From the NCBI GenBank assembly GCA_947646735.1, contig CANTFK010000994.1, forward strand, positions 806,001 to 870,000: DNA of 64,000 nt. Reading direction: 5' to 3'. The notes beneath the pieces are model-generated. The model made no database searches, was not told the origin of the DNA, and saw only the letters and a program-made list of their open reading frames with translations. Positions within the stretch are counted from its first letter, which is position 1, and every line of letters begins with the position of its first letter. Source of the DNA: Peronospora farinosa. Its lineage: Eukaryota > Oomycota > Peronosporomycetes > Peronosporales > Peronosporaceae. The position numbers and the translations under genes are program-made. Below, one piece after another: positions 31,320 through 42,152 of the stretch.

Positions 31320-33413
31320 GCACAAGGCTACAAAGTGTTAGGAGATAAAAGTGTACACGACACTACACCACCACCGAGAGCATATTATGCAATGTCCTCA
31401 GGACTTTTCCAATAAGGTCCTATATCGCTTCTTTTAGACAGTGTGGTGCTTCCTACTTGCACCATATTGAATACATGGACTACAGCAGGCAACACTTGTT
31501 TATTATGTTATGAGCTCGAGTTTATACATGTTGCATCTCGTAAATCAAATAGCGACATACATCTCCCCTTCACCACGCCGTTTCGATTCTAGTATCCGAA
31601 TTCCTTCTTGATGCATATGCAGATCACAAATTGTATCTGAAAGAAGCTAGTAGTCTAAGCTCTGCTTTGGGTCATCTGCGATAAATCAAATAAAGTGGAA
31701 CCCACTGTGCCAGTCTACATTCACTTTTGAGTGCTGCCAGCTCGCCTAGCGTGTCGATCAAAACGTAGATGTTCTAATTTTCTAAAACAATTTTGTTACC
31801 GTAGAAATGTAGAGGTCAAGACTCCTGGATTTGCAACATCTGTAAGGCTGTATACTAATAGGAAGTCATCTCACGCTTGCGAGCTCACTTTGTACTTATC
31901 CAGTAAACTGTATTCAGGCGTACCTAGCGGATTACAGCAACGTGTCTGCAGTCTCCAAACGCGCCCCGGTGCGTCATCGTAGGTTCTTCGTATCTGCCAA
32001 TTAGCTTTGTTTCTGGCAAGGTGAAGAGCCAGCATTTATCCATATGATTCAGCAGATGCGTGTCCACAAAGTTACAAGCCACCGGAACCCAGAGCCTTCT
32101 CTGGCGGGGATGCTGGCAGCTGCTATCCGAACTTTTTTCGTGCCAGGTTTCGTACCCATGGGGTATTTTCGGCACATAGGACTCAAACATCCAACACTCT
32201 TTGCAATTAGCTCTCAATATATCAAGCTGTCAACCACCTTAGAGAAAAGCTATTTTCGTGAGCAAGTTGATCCTTTTACTGCAGCAAATTTGGCCATAAG
32301 TAGCGTACAGTCACGGAGTTGTTACTATTTTTATTGAGAGTCGATTTACTCGAAGGCATTCCTGTTACTATGAACGCCGGGGAGCCCATACGAATCAGCG
32401 TTTGGCCTTTACGCCAAGCAATGTGCCAAACACCTAAGAAATGTTATGACGTTTCGAGGCATGGAGCGTATTATAGATTTCAGACAACTGCTTCTTAGAT
32501 GGACAGAATAAGTAGATATATAAATAGTTAGATAGAATCAAGGCTATTTCATCATCCGTAAGTACATCTTTTACGCTGTCGGCCCTGTTGGATCTCTAAG
32601 AAGACACAATAGCTAGCAAAAGTGAGGCCAGAAACGTACGATTTAATTATACTCGCTACCGGCTGTCGTATTTCTTTGCTTCCTCAATCTTACGACTTTG
32701 TTTCGGCCATCAAAAGATCCTAAGTGCACACTATCGCAAACAGATAGATGCCGAAAATGTACGGTGCAACGTCGTATGTCTGTTGAAGTCTCCATCAGAT
32801 TCCAGAACTCTTGATGTCGTACCTTCACAAAAATCGAATTGCTTCGGTGGACTACCTACCACGCAAGACGTGCCGCAAGATTCGAAAGCCATTGCGCAAC
32901 TGAGCCCCAGTACATGGACTTTGTCGGAGGCTCGTTTTTGCAATGCAAAAAATGTAGCTTTTTCAAGTAGACACCTGAATGATTATGCTCTGTATCAGTT
33001 AAGTTCTTTATATTCCACCGACGTGTTAGAGAATGATCCATAACCTCATACGAAAGCATTGATATCCATGCAGTATCCATACTAGTATGAAAAAGTATCG
33101 ATCAGTCCGGTCTCTGCAATATCAACTGATTCTTTAGCTGATCACGTCAAATTTTGACGAGTCACGAAGCCAAGATGCATGCCACAAACATGTTGAAGTA
33201 GGCACAAAAAAATGGATGCAGCTAATCGGATCAAATCGTAGCCGTTCATTGGTTGAATCCATGTCATTCAAAAATAAATTCTGATTACTGCTGCCATTGA
33301 CTTTTAATGTGCATGCAACTCAGAGACCACGACGCCCAAAAGAATCCAGACCACTAATTAATTTGCTATTTCCAAGCAAGAGATTCTTTTCTTTTTTATT
33401 ATCAATATCAGTC
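31320..33413. other. Intergenic DNA with a kinase fragment
   Basis: There is no gene-like frame of size. The stretch contains the kinase relic at 32841-32955 and otherwise unremarkable AT-moderate sequence. Short frames such as 31731-31982 and 32044-32337 show no family features and are treated as chance. Confidence 0.6.
32841..32955 (+). pseudogene. Fragment of the NDR kinase gene
   Basis: The order of matching blocks follows the kinase gene at about 30527-30690: GCTTCGGTGGACTACC (gene GCTTGGTAGGCTACC), GACGTGCCGCAAGATT, GCGCAACTGAGCCC (gene GCCCGACTGAGCCC), TGGACTTTGTC, and TTTGCAATGCA. Internal deletions have removed part of each segment. It cannot encode a kinase. Confidence 0.8.
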
Positions 33414-34085
33414 ATGCTGGGGATGAATCCTACGTCATCGCGTGCGGATTTCATGGAGATGACGACACCAAGTGATGCGGTGCCAAAGTATGTAAACAAC
33501 GTAAACCACATGCCGTCTCCTTCGATGGCTTTGGATCTGGATACGCCACGTACAGTAGAAGTGGTCACGAGTGACGGAATTCCTACTGGAGCATGGGCCT
33601 CGGGTCTTTTTGATTGCTTTGATAATCTCATGCCCAACTGCTTTATGGTCACCTTTTGTCCATGTGTAGCGATAGCACAGCTGTCGACCCGATTAGGTGT
33701 CGCCTCCTACAGAGTTATCCTGAGTTTGCTGCTGTTTGTAATGACAATGGAGCTCACCACGTTTGGGTTCGTCTGGACTACAGGTAACGATTATGACCAT
33801 GACACGAACGATGACGTTCTAAAGGTGGCCAATAGCGCCTTTGTGCTCATCACGCTCATCATACAGATGCTGCTGTTCGTGTACATCTGGCTGCTTCGCT
33901 CTAAAACACGCAAGCTATTCCAGCTCCCAGGCAACGCAATGACGGACTGTCTGAGTTCATGGTTTTGCTCGTGCTGTACGGTGGCTCAGCTCCGTACCCA
34001 CGTACGCTGCTACCAGCCGGGAAGCTGCACCTTTCGAGCCCCCGATGTGCTCCAGGCCTACCCGGGCAAGTCGTACGCAGTGTAA
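33414..34085 (+). CDS. PLAC8-family cysteine-rich membrane protein (copy 1)
   Basis: A 223-aa protein starts at the ATG at 33414, the first ATG in the frame. The PLAC8 domain starts near GLFDCFDNLMPNCFMVTFCP, with the Cys cluster CFMVTFCPC at residues 76-84. It ends with CLSSWFCSCCTVAQLRTHV and a conserved C-terminal YQPGSC. Two hydrophobic segments lie between the Cys clusters (SYRVILSLLLFVMTMELTTF and SAFVLITLIIQMLLFVYIWL), a wider spacing than in small plant PLAC8 proteins. PLAC8 proteins sit in membranes and are linked to cell-size control and metal handling; the role here is unknown. A paralogue is at 51496-52071. Confidence 0.88.
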   Translation: MLGMNPTSSRADFMEMTTPSDAVPKYVNNVNHMPSPSMALDLDTPRTVEVVTSDGIPTGAWASGLFDCFDNLMPNCFMVTFCPCVAIAQLSTRLGVASYRVILSLLLFVMTMELTTFGFVWTTGNDYDHDTNDDVLKVANSAFVLITLIIQMLLFVYIWLLRSKTRKLFQLPGNAMTDCLSSWFCSCCTVAQLRTHVRCYQPGSCTFRAPDVLQAYPGKSYAV

Positions 34086-35281
34086 TCCACCTAATCGTAG
34101 ACGCTCTTGTAGCTTCGATGCGTCACTTCTTCCGTTCATTTAAACGTGCCGTTGCACGAAATATATCCCCAATCAATGAGAGAGAGATCATAACCGTAAT
34201 GCTTCAATGTCACAGAGTCAGTTTGGACGTTAGACACTCCAAGATTTTCGAAGTATTGCACTTGCTCTCCATTGTTCTATTTCGTGACTTGTCTCTGTCG
34301 ATATGGCATGCTCTGCTAACGCAAGAGACACAATACTTAACCAACGGTCCTACATGCCTCTCATCCTGACGACAAATTGTAAAGCAAGTCGAGGAAGCCG
34401 GAGACATGAGCAAGTCGAGGAAGCCGGAGACATGAGCAAGTCATCATGTTGGCACGCGTTCGACTAACTTCTGAAGTCATGCGATAGCATAATCTCTAAC
34501 TGCTGCACGGTAACCTGCTGTCCGTGCGTCTCGCTAACTCAATTCTCGGAGCGCCTGCAGGCACACGTGATATCCTTATTGTTGATCTGTGCTAAGATGA
34601 TTGTCGGAAGCAACATCATGAGGCGTCAAGCGCAAGGGGCTACGCAGATTCCAACGAAAACGAGAGCAGTCCAGGATTGTCACTATCGTCGTGCCATCCT
34701 CCTCCCACCTGTTCTGTATCCCGTGCAAAAACCGTTGGTGTCGCTCTGCGGCTCCTGCACGTTGGCGTAAACTTACCTCGCACAATAAGAGGTTGAAACT
34801 TACTTTTGCGTGCGAGATATGTTGTTGCCGTACATTAGAACACAAAATGTTCCTGTAGCAACAATAAACCTGAACTACAGTATGGAAGCATTGAGTGACC
34901 TAAAGCGTTACAACCTCCTATCAATATCCCCATTGCGAAAGGTCATATGTCTGTTCTCACATTTCACTTAGAGCAGAACCAAACGTAGTATGTATAGCCC
35001 AATTGACAGTTATATGACTGCCTACGCAGACTTTGCAAATTTTTTGGGTAACCCGGCTAACAATAATTTGATACGAAGCCGCAAGTATTTTGTCCTAATC
35101 GGTCCGTGTCTGGATGATGCTGACATAAAAGCATTATATAGTATATGAGAGAGAGGTTGTTATTCAATTTATGGGACACATAGTAATTGTACGGGAGCAT
35201 TAGATATCCCCCACCTGTCGTTGATTAGCCTACATTCCCAAATTTGTCAAATTCTAAGCTGTACCGGGGTTACACGACGGA
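34086..35281. other. Intergenic DNA
   Basis: No gene is supported. A 26-bp direct repeat (AGCAAGTCGAGGAAGCCGGA and six more bases) occurs twice in tandem at about 34382-34434. The rest is plain sequence up to the Gypsy LTR at 35282. Confidence 0.5.
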
Positions 35282-35879
35282 TGTAACATCACATTACGGT
35301 TAAGTTTCTATATTGCATATAATGTATTCTTAATACCGATCCTTTTACTAAGGGGGTATTATAGATGAGTAATGTTATAAAGTATTAGTAATACCTTACA
35401 CTATCGGTATCATTTCATAACTGATACAGTAGTACTAAGTACAACATACACTGACGATTGGATGATAGACACAAACGATGGCATGCTATAATTATTACTA
35501 TAGTAATTAATCTAGTGTAGAGTACTTAAGAGCAGGATTATTCATATAATCTAATGCATACATAAAATCAGTTCTCATATTGAGTCGTAGAGATAAAGCC
35601 GGTATTGGCTTGTTTCACTTGTGCACTTCGTGCGTCGGTTCCTCAAACCTTTGACCTCTTAGCTTGTTCTTGCACTATGTGCGTTGGTTCTCAGAACCCT
35701 TAAGCTTATTGCTTGTAGACTAGAAGTCCCCCCTGTCTCGTAGAACGGAAAACTTCGTAGTCGTTAAATTAGTTCCTTAGATCTAAGTGGCTTTTAGCCA
35801 ACCTTAATTAGTTTTATGAACCTAATAGGCTTTCAGCCTAAAGTTTTTTCTAACTTAAGAGCTGTGTAGCTCCGCTACA
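35282..35879 (+). repeat. Gypsy LTR (5' LTR of the deleted element)
   Basis: The block runs from TGTAACATCACATTACGG to TCCGCTACA, 598 bp, with TG...CA ends. It is AT-rich with direct motifs such as GTGCACTTCGTGCGT and GCACTATGTGCGTTGG. The next bases (CTTAGTATCACTTG) resemble a weak tRNA primer site. No second LTR copy was found downstream. Confidence 0.6.
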
Positions 35880-35938
35880 CTTAGTATCACTTGTAGTCAG
35901 TCCTACATCTGAGTCTCTAAGACTGACCCTTTGTGAAG

Positions 35939-36735
35939 ATGGAGATCCAAAATCACCTATCTGAGGCGCAACGACTCGTGCTAGATAAATTATGTGCGTT
36001 TGTTAGGCCCGATCAAAGCGAGTCCCTTTTGGCCCAGAGCCCGGAGGTCCTCAATGCCCGTCTTGAGGCCTTCATGCGTTATGAGGCAACGCTACTCGTG
36101 CAGGTTAACGACCAGGCAGCGTCAGCTGCGCCAACGCAATAGTCCCGGTACCTGTGCCCGATGTAGAGCCAAAGTCTCGCCCACTCCTTTTAAACGTAAA
36201 GACCATTGAGGGGAAGGTCGGAGAAAATAATTTCCTCCGGATCCGAGAGGTTGAAATGGCAATGGATGCCGCCATGCTCGTGTCGGATAAGCAACGACTT
36301 GGCCTGGTCATTTCTAAGCTCGTTGGAAGAGTGAGAGAATGGGCTCTAACGAGCGATGTCTCTGTAAATGCCGCATTTTCCACGTAGGAAATGCTTAACC
36401 AGCAATTAACTTGCGTGTTTGCCCCGCCTAATCAGGCTTATCGTGTGCGCTCACGCTTCTTAGCTACCCGACACGGTAAGAAAGAAATATGCCAAGGGTT
36501 AAGTACTCTTATTGCTGCTATGCAGCAGGACCCTCTGGCAGAGGAAGTCCGAATAATCATATTATGGATGGAATTCGTACTGGGCTCGTCAGGACATAAG
36601 TTTTTCGTATCCAGCCTTCGACTTCAAAGAGGCAGTGAGCATAGCGTTTAACGCTGAGTTCACTTTCAAATCTTCTCGCTATGGTCTGCCATGGTACAAT
36701 TCAAATGCCTCTAACAGGGCGAACAGTCACGAGAT
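35939..36735 (+). pseudogene. Gypsy gag, broken
   Basis: From the ATG at 35939 a frame encodes MEIQNHLSEAQRLVLDKLCA and stops near 36140. The gag core then follows in shifted frames: [52 protein letters not shown], and MLNQQLTCVFAPPNQAYRVR. It ends with the NAEFTFKSSRYGLPWYNS region. Stops at about 36140 and 36385 and frame changes near 36480-36640 inactivate it. The family assignment is based on typical LTR-retrotransposon gag features and the adjoining LTR. Confidence 0.8.
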
Positions 36736-36932
36736 CGAGAACCTCGCAGGTGGCGATATCATGTACAACGACACTACCAGCGATCCCGAGACGCAGTCAA
36801 CGAACGACTTGAAATGGCTATCCAGACTCGATCGGATCAGCATAACGAAGACTTACGACCCCACGAGATCGAGCCCGGTACCCAAGTTTGGTTATACTTT
36901 GATCGAGTGAAGGAAGGATTGCTCGAAAATTA

Positions 36933-37400
36933 GTGCATATGTGGCATGGACCTTTTCGAGTGAGTAAACTGTGTGGTGATCACGTTGTTCGCCTAGAGAT
37001 CGCTGGCACGCCGTATCGGTTATTCCCGATCGTGCATATATCCAAGCTGAAATGTGTAAAAGTGTTTCCCGACCGCCCGAAGCAATTGCTGACGGTGGAA
37101 GAAGAAGACCGTTTTGATTTTGACGAGGCACTTCTGCCGGAGGATAGTTGGTAGCGGCAACTTGGCGATAACGAGTTCGAAGTGAGGTCGATTGAGGATA
37201 TGCGATCCGGTAGAAAAACTCGTTTTGGACGGGTGCATCGTCAATTTAAGGTTTACTGGAAGGGGTTTACCGATCCATCGTGGGTTGCTGAGGCTGATCT
37301 GAATTGTGGAGCATTGTTGCAGGAATTTGATCGCGAACAAGTTTGCCGTAAATGTTACGAAGTCATGCAGTTTCATGACAAGGAAAAAGCTGTAGATTAA
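36933..37400 (+). pseudogene. Gypsy integrase C-terminus with chromodomain
   Basis: Two frames in series carry HMWHGPFRVSKLCGDHVVRL, a VHISKLK motif, and after a stop at about 37152, FKVYWKGFTDPSWVAEADL, a chromodomain-like end. The gag relic lies only about 200 bp upstream, so protease, reverse transcriptase, RNase H and the integrase core have been deleted. Confidence 0.85.
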
Positions 37401-40400
37401 TAAACTGGTTAATTCGCTTACGGAGAGTGGAAATGGCTGTACAAGATGGTTGTATAGCTGGGGGAAAGAGGATATATGTAAATATGAGTGTCGATCGAAG
37501 GTCTGAAAGACCAGATCGCGGCTGAAAAGGCCCAAAAAAGAAGACAATTCCAAGGACGACCAGAATAATGAGACGAACACAATAAAATTGTATTAAATGC
37601 TTGAGGGATGAGATCGGATCGCGAAGTGCTACTTTAGATCGGATCGCAAGAAGTTACTTTGGATAAAACTTACCGTCCAGACGAGAGATCAGCGATCCCG
37701 GATGATCTTTAATCGAAATTCGATACTGGTTCGCCACGGCTCGGCAAAGTCCAACATCGATAGCGCGAAGGCCAAGTTGGGGGATATTCCGCTTCTCACA
37801 CTCCAAACCAGTATACCATGGTCGCACTTCCGCGTATGCAGGAAAGTGGAGAAAGTAAGGATCCAACAGAATGTCCAAATCACAGTGTCCTTCGATCATC
37901 ACCTTGGAGAATAACGCGAAGAATATTTTTTCAGCGGGGTCCAGATCTCGATGCTCTGGATACTCCTTCCGATATTCACGGGAGATATACAGGAAGTGAG
38001 ATGTCTCCCACAAAGCTTGCCGATGTCGATCTTCATATTCGAGATAAATGGTTGCCAAACCCTTAAACTAACCGGTCAGAGGGAACGAGATGGGAGTGAT
38101 CGATTGACGAGTGACGTTCCACGGTTCCTGATCATAAAGCGCAGTAACTTGTGCTGAAATAATCAGTCGTGTGATCCACTCAGAGTCAGAAAGAGACTTG
38201 AGACTAGCTTGATGGGTGAAGGGATACCCTTTCGGTCGAGACAAGTGTCGATAAAAGAGTTTCACACCCAATTTTGCAACACTGGTCAGACTGACCCGTC
38301 GGGCGGACCACGGAGCAACCTGGATCGACGATCGAGGTTTTCGCTCACGATAACTGAAATCCATACATCACGCGACTCTTGGAGATCAGGCAGATCGGTG
38401 TATTGAGCGGGAGTGAGCAACGGGTTTATGTCTTCACGAATGTCACTGTAAACGCTAATTTTTGCGTAATAGTCGCTGGAAGGTTCGCCAAAAAGGTCGA
38501 CTTTGGAAATCTTGACCGGAAGGCTGGTAGGCGTGTCGGAATTCAAAATTGGCCATTTTCTGGATGGTGGGCTACAATTGTGAATTATGATAGGGGATCA
38601 AGATGATCCGGTGCTGACTGGGATTTCGTCACGGTGGTGTGACGTCTCTCGGTGGAACGCGATTCGGAGAGAGCAGCAAGTGTAGCGTCTTCAGGATCAG
38701 AAGACCATTCAGCGTACTTAAGAGTCAGACGAAGGCAAGGGACAAGCTTTGCGTTTCCCTTTTGCTTTCGACGGAGGATTACATCGCGTAGGAGTAGCAG
38801 ATTGCGCCGAAGTACCGGATCGCACCAAAGTACGGGATCGCGCCGGAGTACCAGATCGCGCCGAATTGTCAGATCGCGCCGAAGTATCAGATCGCACCGG
38901 AATATCAGATCGCGTCGGAGAATCAGATCGCGTCGGAGTGTCAGATCGCGCCGTAGTACCAGATTGTGCCGAAGTATCAGATCGCGCCAGGGTACCAGAT
39001 CGCGCCGGAGTACCAGATCGCGCCGAAGTATCAGATCGCGCCGGAGTGTCAGATCGCGTCAGAGTGTTAGATCGCGTCAGAGTGTCAGATCGCGCCGTAG
39101 TTCCAGATCGTGCCGAAGTATTAGATCCCGTCAGGGTATTAGATCGCGTCTGAGTACCAGATCTCTCTGAGGTCGCAGATGGAGTAGAAGTACCGGAAGT
39201 GCCACGGGGACGTTTGCAGGGAGAGTCCAAATCCAGTGAAGACGATGCACGTTTGCAATTTGGCGACAAGGGACTGGAAGACGCGGGAAGGCTGGTCAGA
39301 GGAGGAAGTAAGCCCGTAGCCAACTCTGCCAAATGCGAACGAAGAGAATCACGATCCTGGATGGCCAGATCGCGCTCCGCCTCTCGATCTGCAACTTCGG
39401 TACAAAGTCGACCCAAGTCTGCGTCGTTCCGAATACTCGCTTTCAGGAGACGATCATGATCAAGCTCGAGCGCGCTCAGCGTGTCTTGTAGATGTTCGCG
39501 GTTTGCTGGTCCTGAGAGCGATCTTTCTTGTACTTGGACGCCTTGCTCTTCATGCGTTGAAAGTCAGCATCCAAAGTACTGTCTGCAGTATTGCGCTGTG
39601 CTAGGAAGGAATTCAGTTGCTGCTGAAGAGACGCGATCTGCTGTCGAAATTTTCCTTTCAGAGATCGCTAAAGATTGGCCGACTCACGGTGGAATTTATC
39701 CTGCATGCGATGTTTCTCTGCATTTGCTCGAAACAAGGCATTCTTTAGACCCTCGATCTCTTGAGACTGATCCGTTATCTGTTTCAGTTCTTGGTCGATA
39801 TCTTCGGCTATATTAATAGCGGTGTCAAGCTGTTGGCGCAACTCTTCATCCCGACGCAACACAAATGTGCACCAACTCGTGATAAAAATTGAGTTTCCTT
39901 TCCAGCTGATTTCCACGATATTCTTGCTCCTTCAAGGCATTTTCCATGGAGTGATAACTTTCCACGATGGTATCGTGGGCTTCCAGGCGATCACACAGTG
40001 AATAAATCCACGAGATTGCGGTTTGACGATCCGTAACAGGAGGAAGGATTATCCGAGTAGACGGGAGCAAGATACGCGATCCGGTAGAAGAATTCATTGG
40101 TGGATCGCGCGTGACGAGCAAACCACTTCGAGTGTGGAGATTGTTTTCGGGTGGAGATCTGGCCATAGGAGACGAAGCGAAAAGAAATATGAAACGAGAC
40201 GGTTCACAACTAGGCCAGCACGTATGTTGGCTAACGGTGCAGAGGACGATTGTGGCGAAGCAAAAAAGTGAATTTTGCAAAGTGTGATCGCATATTTATG
40301 ATCAACTAGACAAAGATGACGGATATGCACAGCGAAAGCCGTCTAATCTTGCCAGATATCTAGTCCGAAATGGTCAATATTGATGAATCGCGATCCTGCA

Positions 40401-41746
40401 GAAGAAGTTTTCGAGACGTTGCAAATGGAATGGATAACAGCGAATGGTGGTGATTGCAGTTCTATGTTAAATTAACTACGGCCTAGATCTACGCAACTGC
40501 GATCTCCAGTAATTTTCGATGGCGATCCGCGTGAGGATTGGTAAATCCAAATATGCGGAAGACGGTCTGGTGTATATCGCGGAAGACTGGAATGGGATGG
40601 ACATGACATATCATATAGATGAACCATTTCACATGATCCGAGGAACGGTGAAGGTGACAAGTCGTGATTCGGCGGACCGCGATCCGATACTTAAATGGAA
40701 TTAGATCCGATCGAGGTAGCGATCCAGATCGCGGCGATATTGGAGTAGACCACATGGCAAGATCTGATTTTTCCGAAAGGGTGATACGTGGCAATAGATC
40801 CTGGACTACTATTAGGCAGAATCGTAGGTTTTGGTATTTGATTGGTTAACATTAAACAGAGTTCGATTTTCTTCTAATACACGTGTCGACTTCCTTATTC
40901 CGGGCAGGATTTTTGGCCTCCCGACGCCAAGAATATCGTCTACAAGTGCACCCTGGATTGCTTTGGCCAGGCGATTCTCGACACAACAACTCAACTGCGA
41001 TCGGACGCAGAAATAACAAGTAAGGGCAAGGCAAGCAATTGAAGGACGGGTCAAGTGGTCAGAAGGCTCTGCTCAAGTGGTCAGAAGATTCAAGCTTCGC
41101 CTTATTGGACTATTGGGATATATTGGTGCGATCAACAAACAAGTTCTCGGTCGATCTTGTGAAGATTTCCACAAGATCAACAAAACCACCTATCCCTAAC
41201 CCAATTAGGATCAACATCGACTCAAGTCCACCGAGAAGAGAGCAACCCGCCCAACCGACGGGTACACGAGGTGAGGAAGGCTTTATACACGGAATCGGGG
41301 TACCCCCTCCGTTAGTCGGTCGTCCGGGCGCCAGTGGAGAGTTGGAGTCGCATCAGCAATTTTGCTAATCCCACTCCACCACATACGACGTAGAAATGTG
41401 AGTGGACATGTTCATGGTACGCAAGAATGTCCAGCATGAGGCCAGAATTCCCGAATTTTTCTTAAGGGGTCAAAGCGCATACATATCGAATATAACTTGT
41501 GACCTTGTCGTCACTTGCACTCCTAAGCGGCGCCAAACCCGTTTGCTCCTTCGTCATATGCAGAAATCGAGAAGCCATACGGAACGAAGCCTTTTCTCCG
41601 ACGAATCCGACGTTCATGTGAAACTGTATGGACAATTCGATAGCGATCCGTCTGAATAATCAGAGTCATGCGCGTTCTCATCGGGTCTAACAACTTCCTC
41701 GACAATAACTAGAGCTCGCTCCCTCGTTTTCTCCTCGTTCGCGTCA
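37401..41746 (-). other. Decayed repeat region with retroelement-like frames
   Basis: Minus-strand frames in order are: 40188-39961 (MARSPPENNLHTRSGLLVTR and a coiled coil), 39916-39668 (coiled coil), 39416-38718 (Ser/Thr/Arg/Asp repeats from the minisatellite), 38546-38068 and 38058-37654 (LYISREYRKEYPEHRDLDPA, WYTGLECEKRNIPQLGL). They could be one old multi-copy protein broken by stops. The DNA is full of GATCG-type words. Downstream (40.3-41.7 kb) only weak frames remain. No known domain is recognised; a transposable-element origin is inferred from the broken, repetitive structure. Confidence 0.4.
38799..39158. repeat. 18-bp minisatellite, 20 units
   Basis: The unit is AGATCGCGCCGAAGTATC, and 360 bp hold exactly 20 units with substitutions but no length change. 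On the minus strand each unit encodes six residues of the type SDTSAR. The repeat therefore stays in frame with its host frame (39416-38718). Confidence 0.95.
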
Positions 41747-42030
41747 TCAGGATGGACTCACGATAATATCGACGATGTCCTTGTTCATAAAATAATGCGC
41801 ATGTGCTTGGGCTTGGTCAAAATGGGACCGTATGGTGTTTCGATGCACCACAGGAGCGTTCTCGTCAAAGAATATCTCCTCCTGCGCATTCGTTCGAGCA
41901 TAATACCTCTCCCAGTAGTTACCATGCTGTCCCTTCATGTGCCTGTCATAGACATCAGTGCGAATAGTCGTTTGAAGTATTGAATGTTGCTCGTAGGTTT
42001 GCGCTTGACGCCAACCTAGTGGCTAAAAGT
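41747..42030 (-). pseudogene. Unrecognised protein fragment
   Basis: A minus-strand frame reads WRQAQTYEQHSILQTTIRTD near 42010-41950 and continues through HMKGQHGNYWERYYARTNAQ and ENAPVVHRNTIRSHFDQAQA to a stop at 41747. It looks like real protein but has no plausible start and no recognised family. It is probably a relic of a transposable element or gene. Confidence 0.35.
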
Positions 42031-42152
42031 GGGGTTTACGGGTCCAAACTCCACTATTAAAGAGGTTTGATTCTGATGTATCTCAAACGTTCAGTCCAAC
42101 CATCATTTCACGACTTGGTGTAATCGAAAGAGACTCAAAACACATTGGACAA

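Noticed and set aside
33297..33413. Longer N-terminus for PLAC8 copy 1
   Set aside because: The upstream frame starts at TTG and has no ATG before 33414.
38799..39158. CRISPR-like regular repeat
   Set aside because: Units are contiguous without spacers and the genome is eukaryotic.
38652..39170. Arg/Ser-rich plus-strand frame
   Set aside because: It is the antisense reading of the 18-bp minisatellite. Any frame of an 18-bp repeat stays open.
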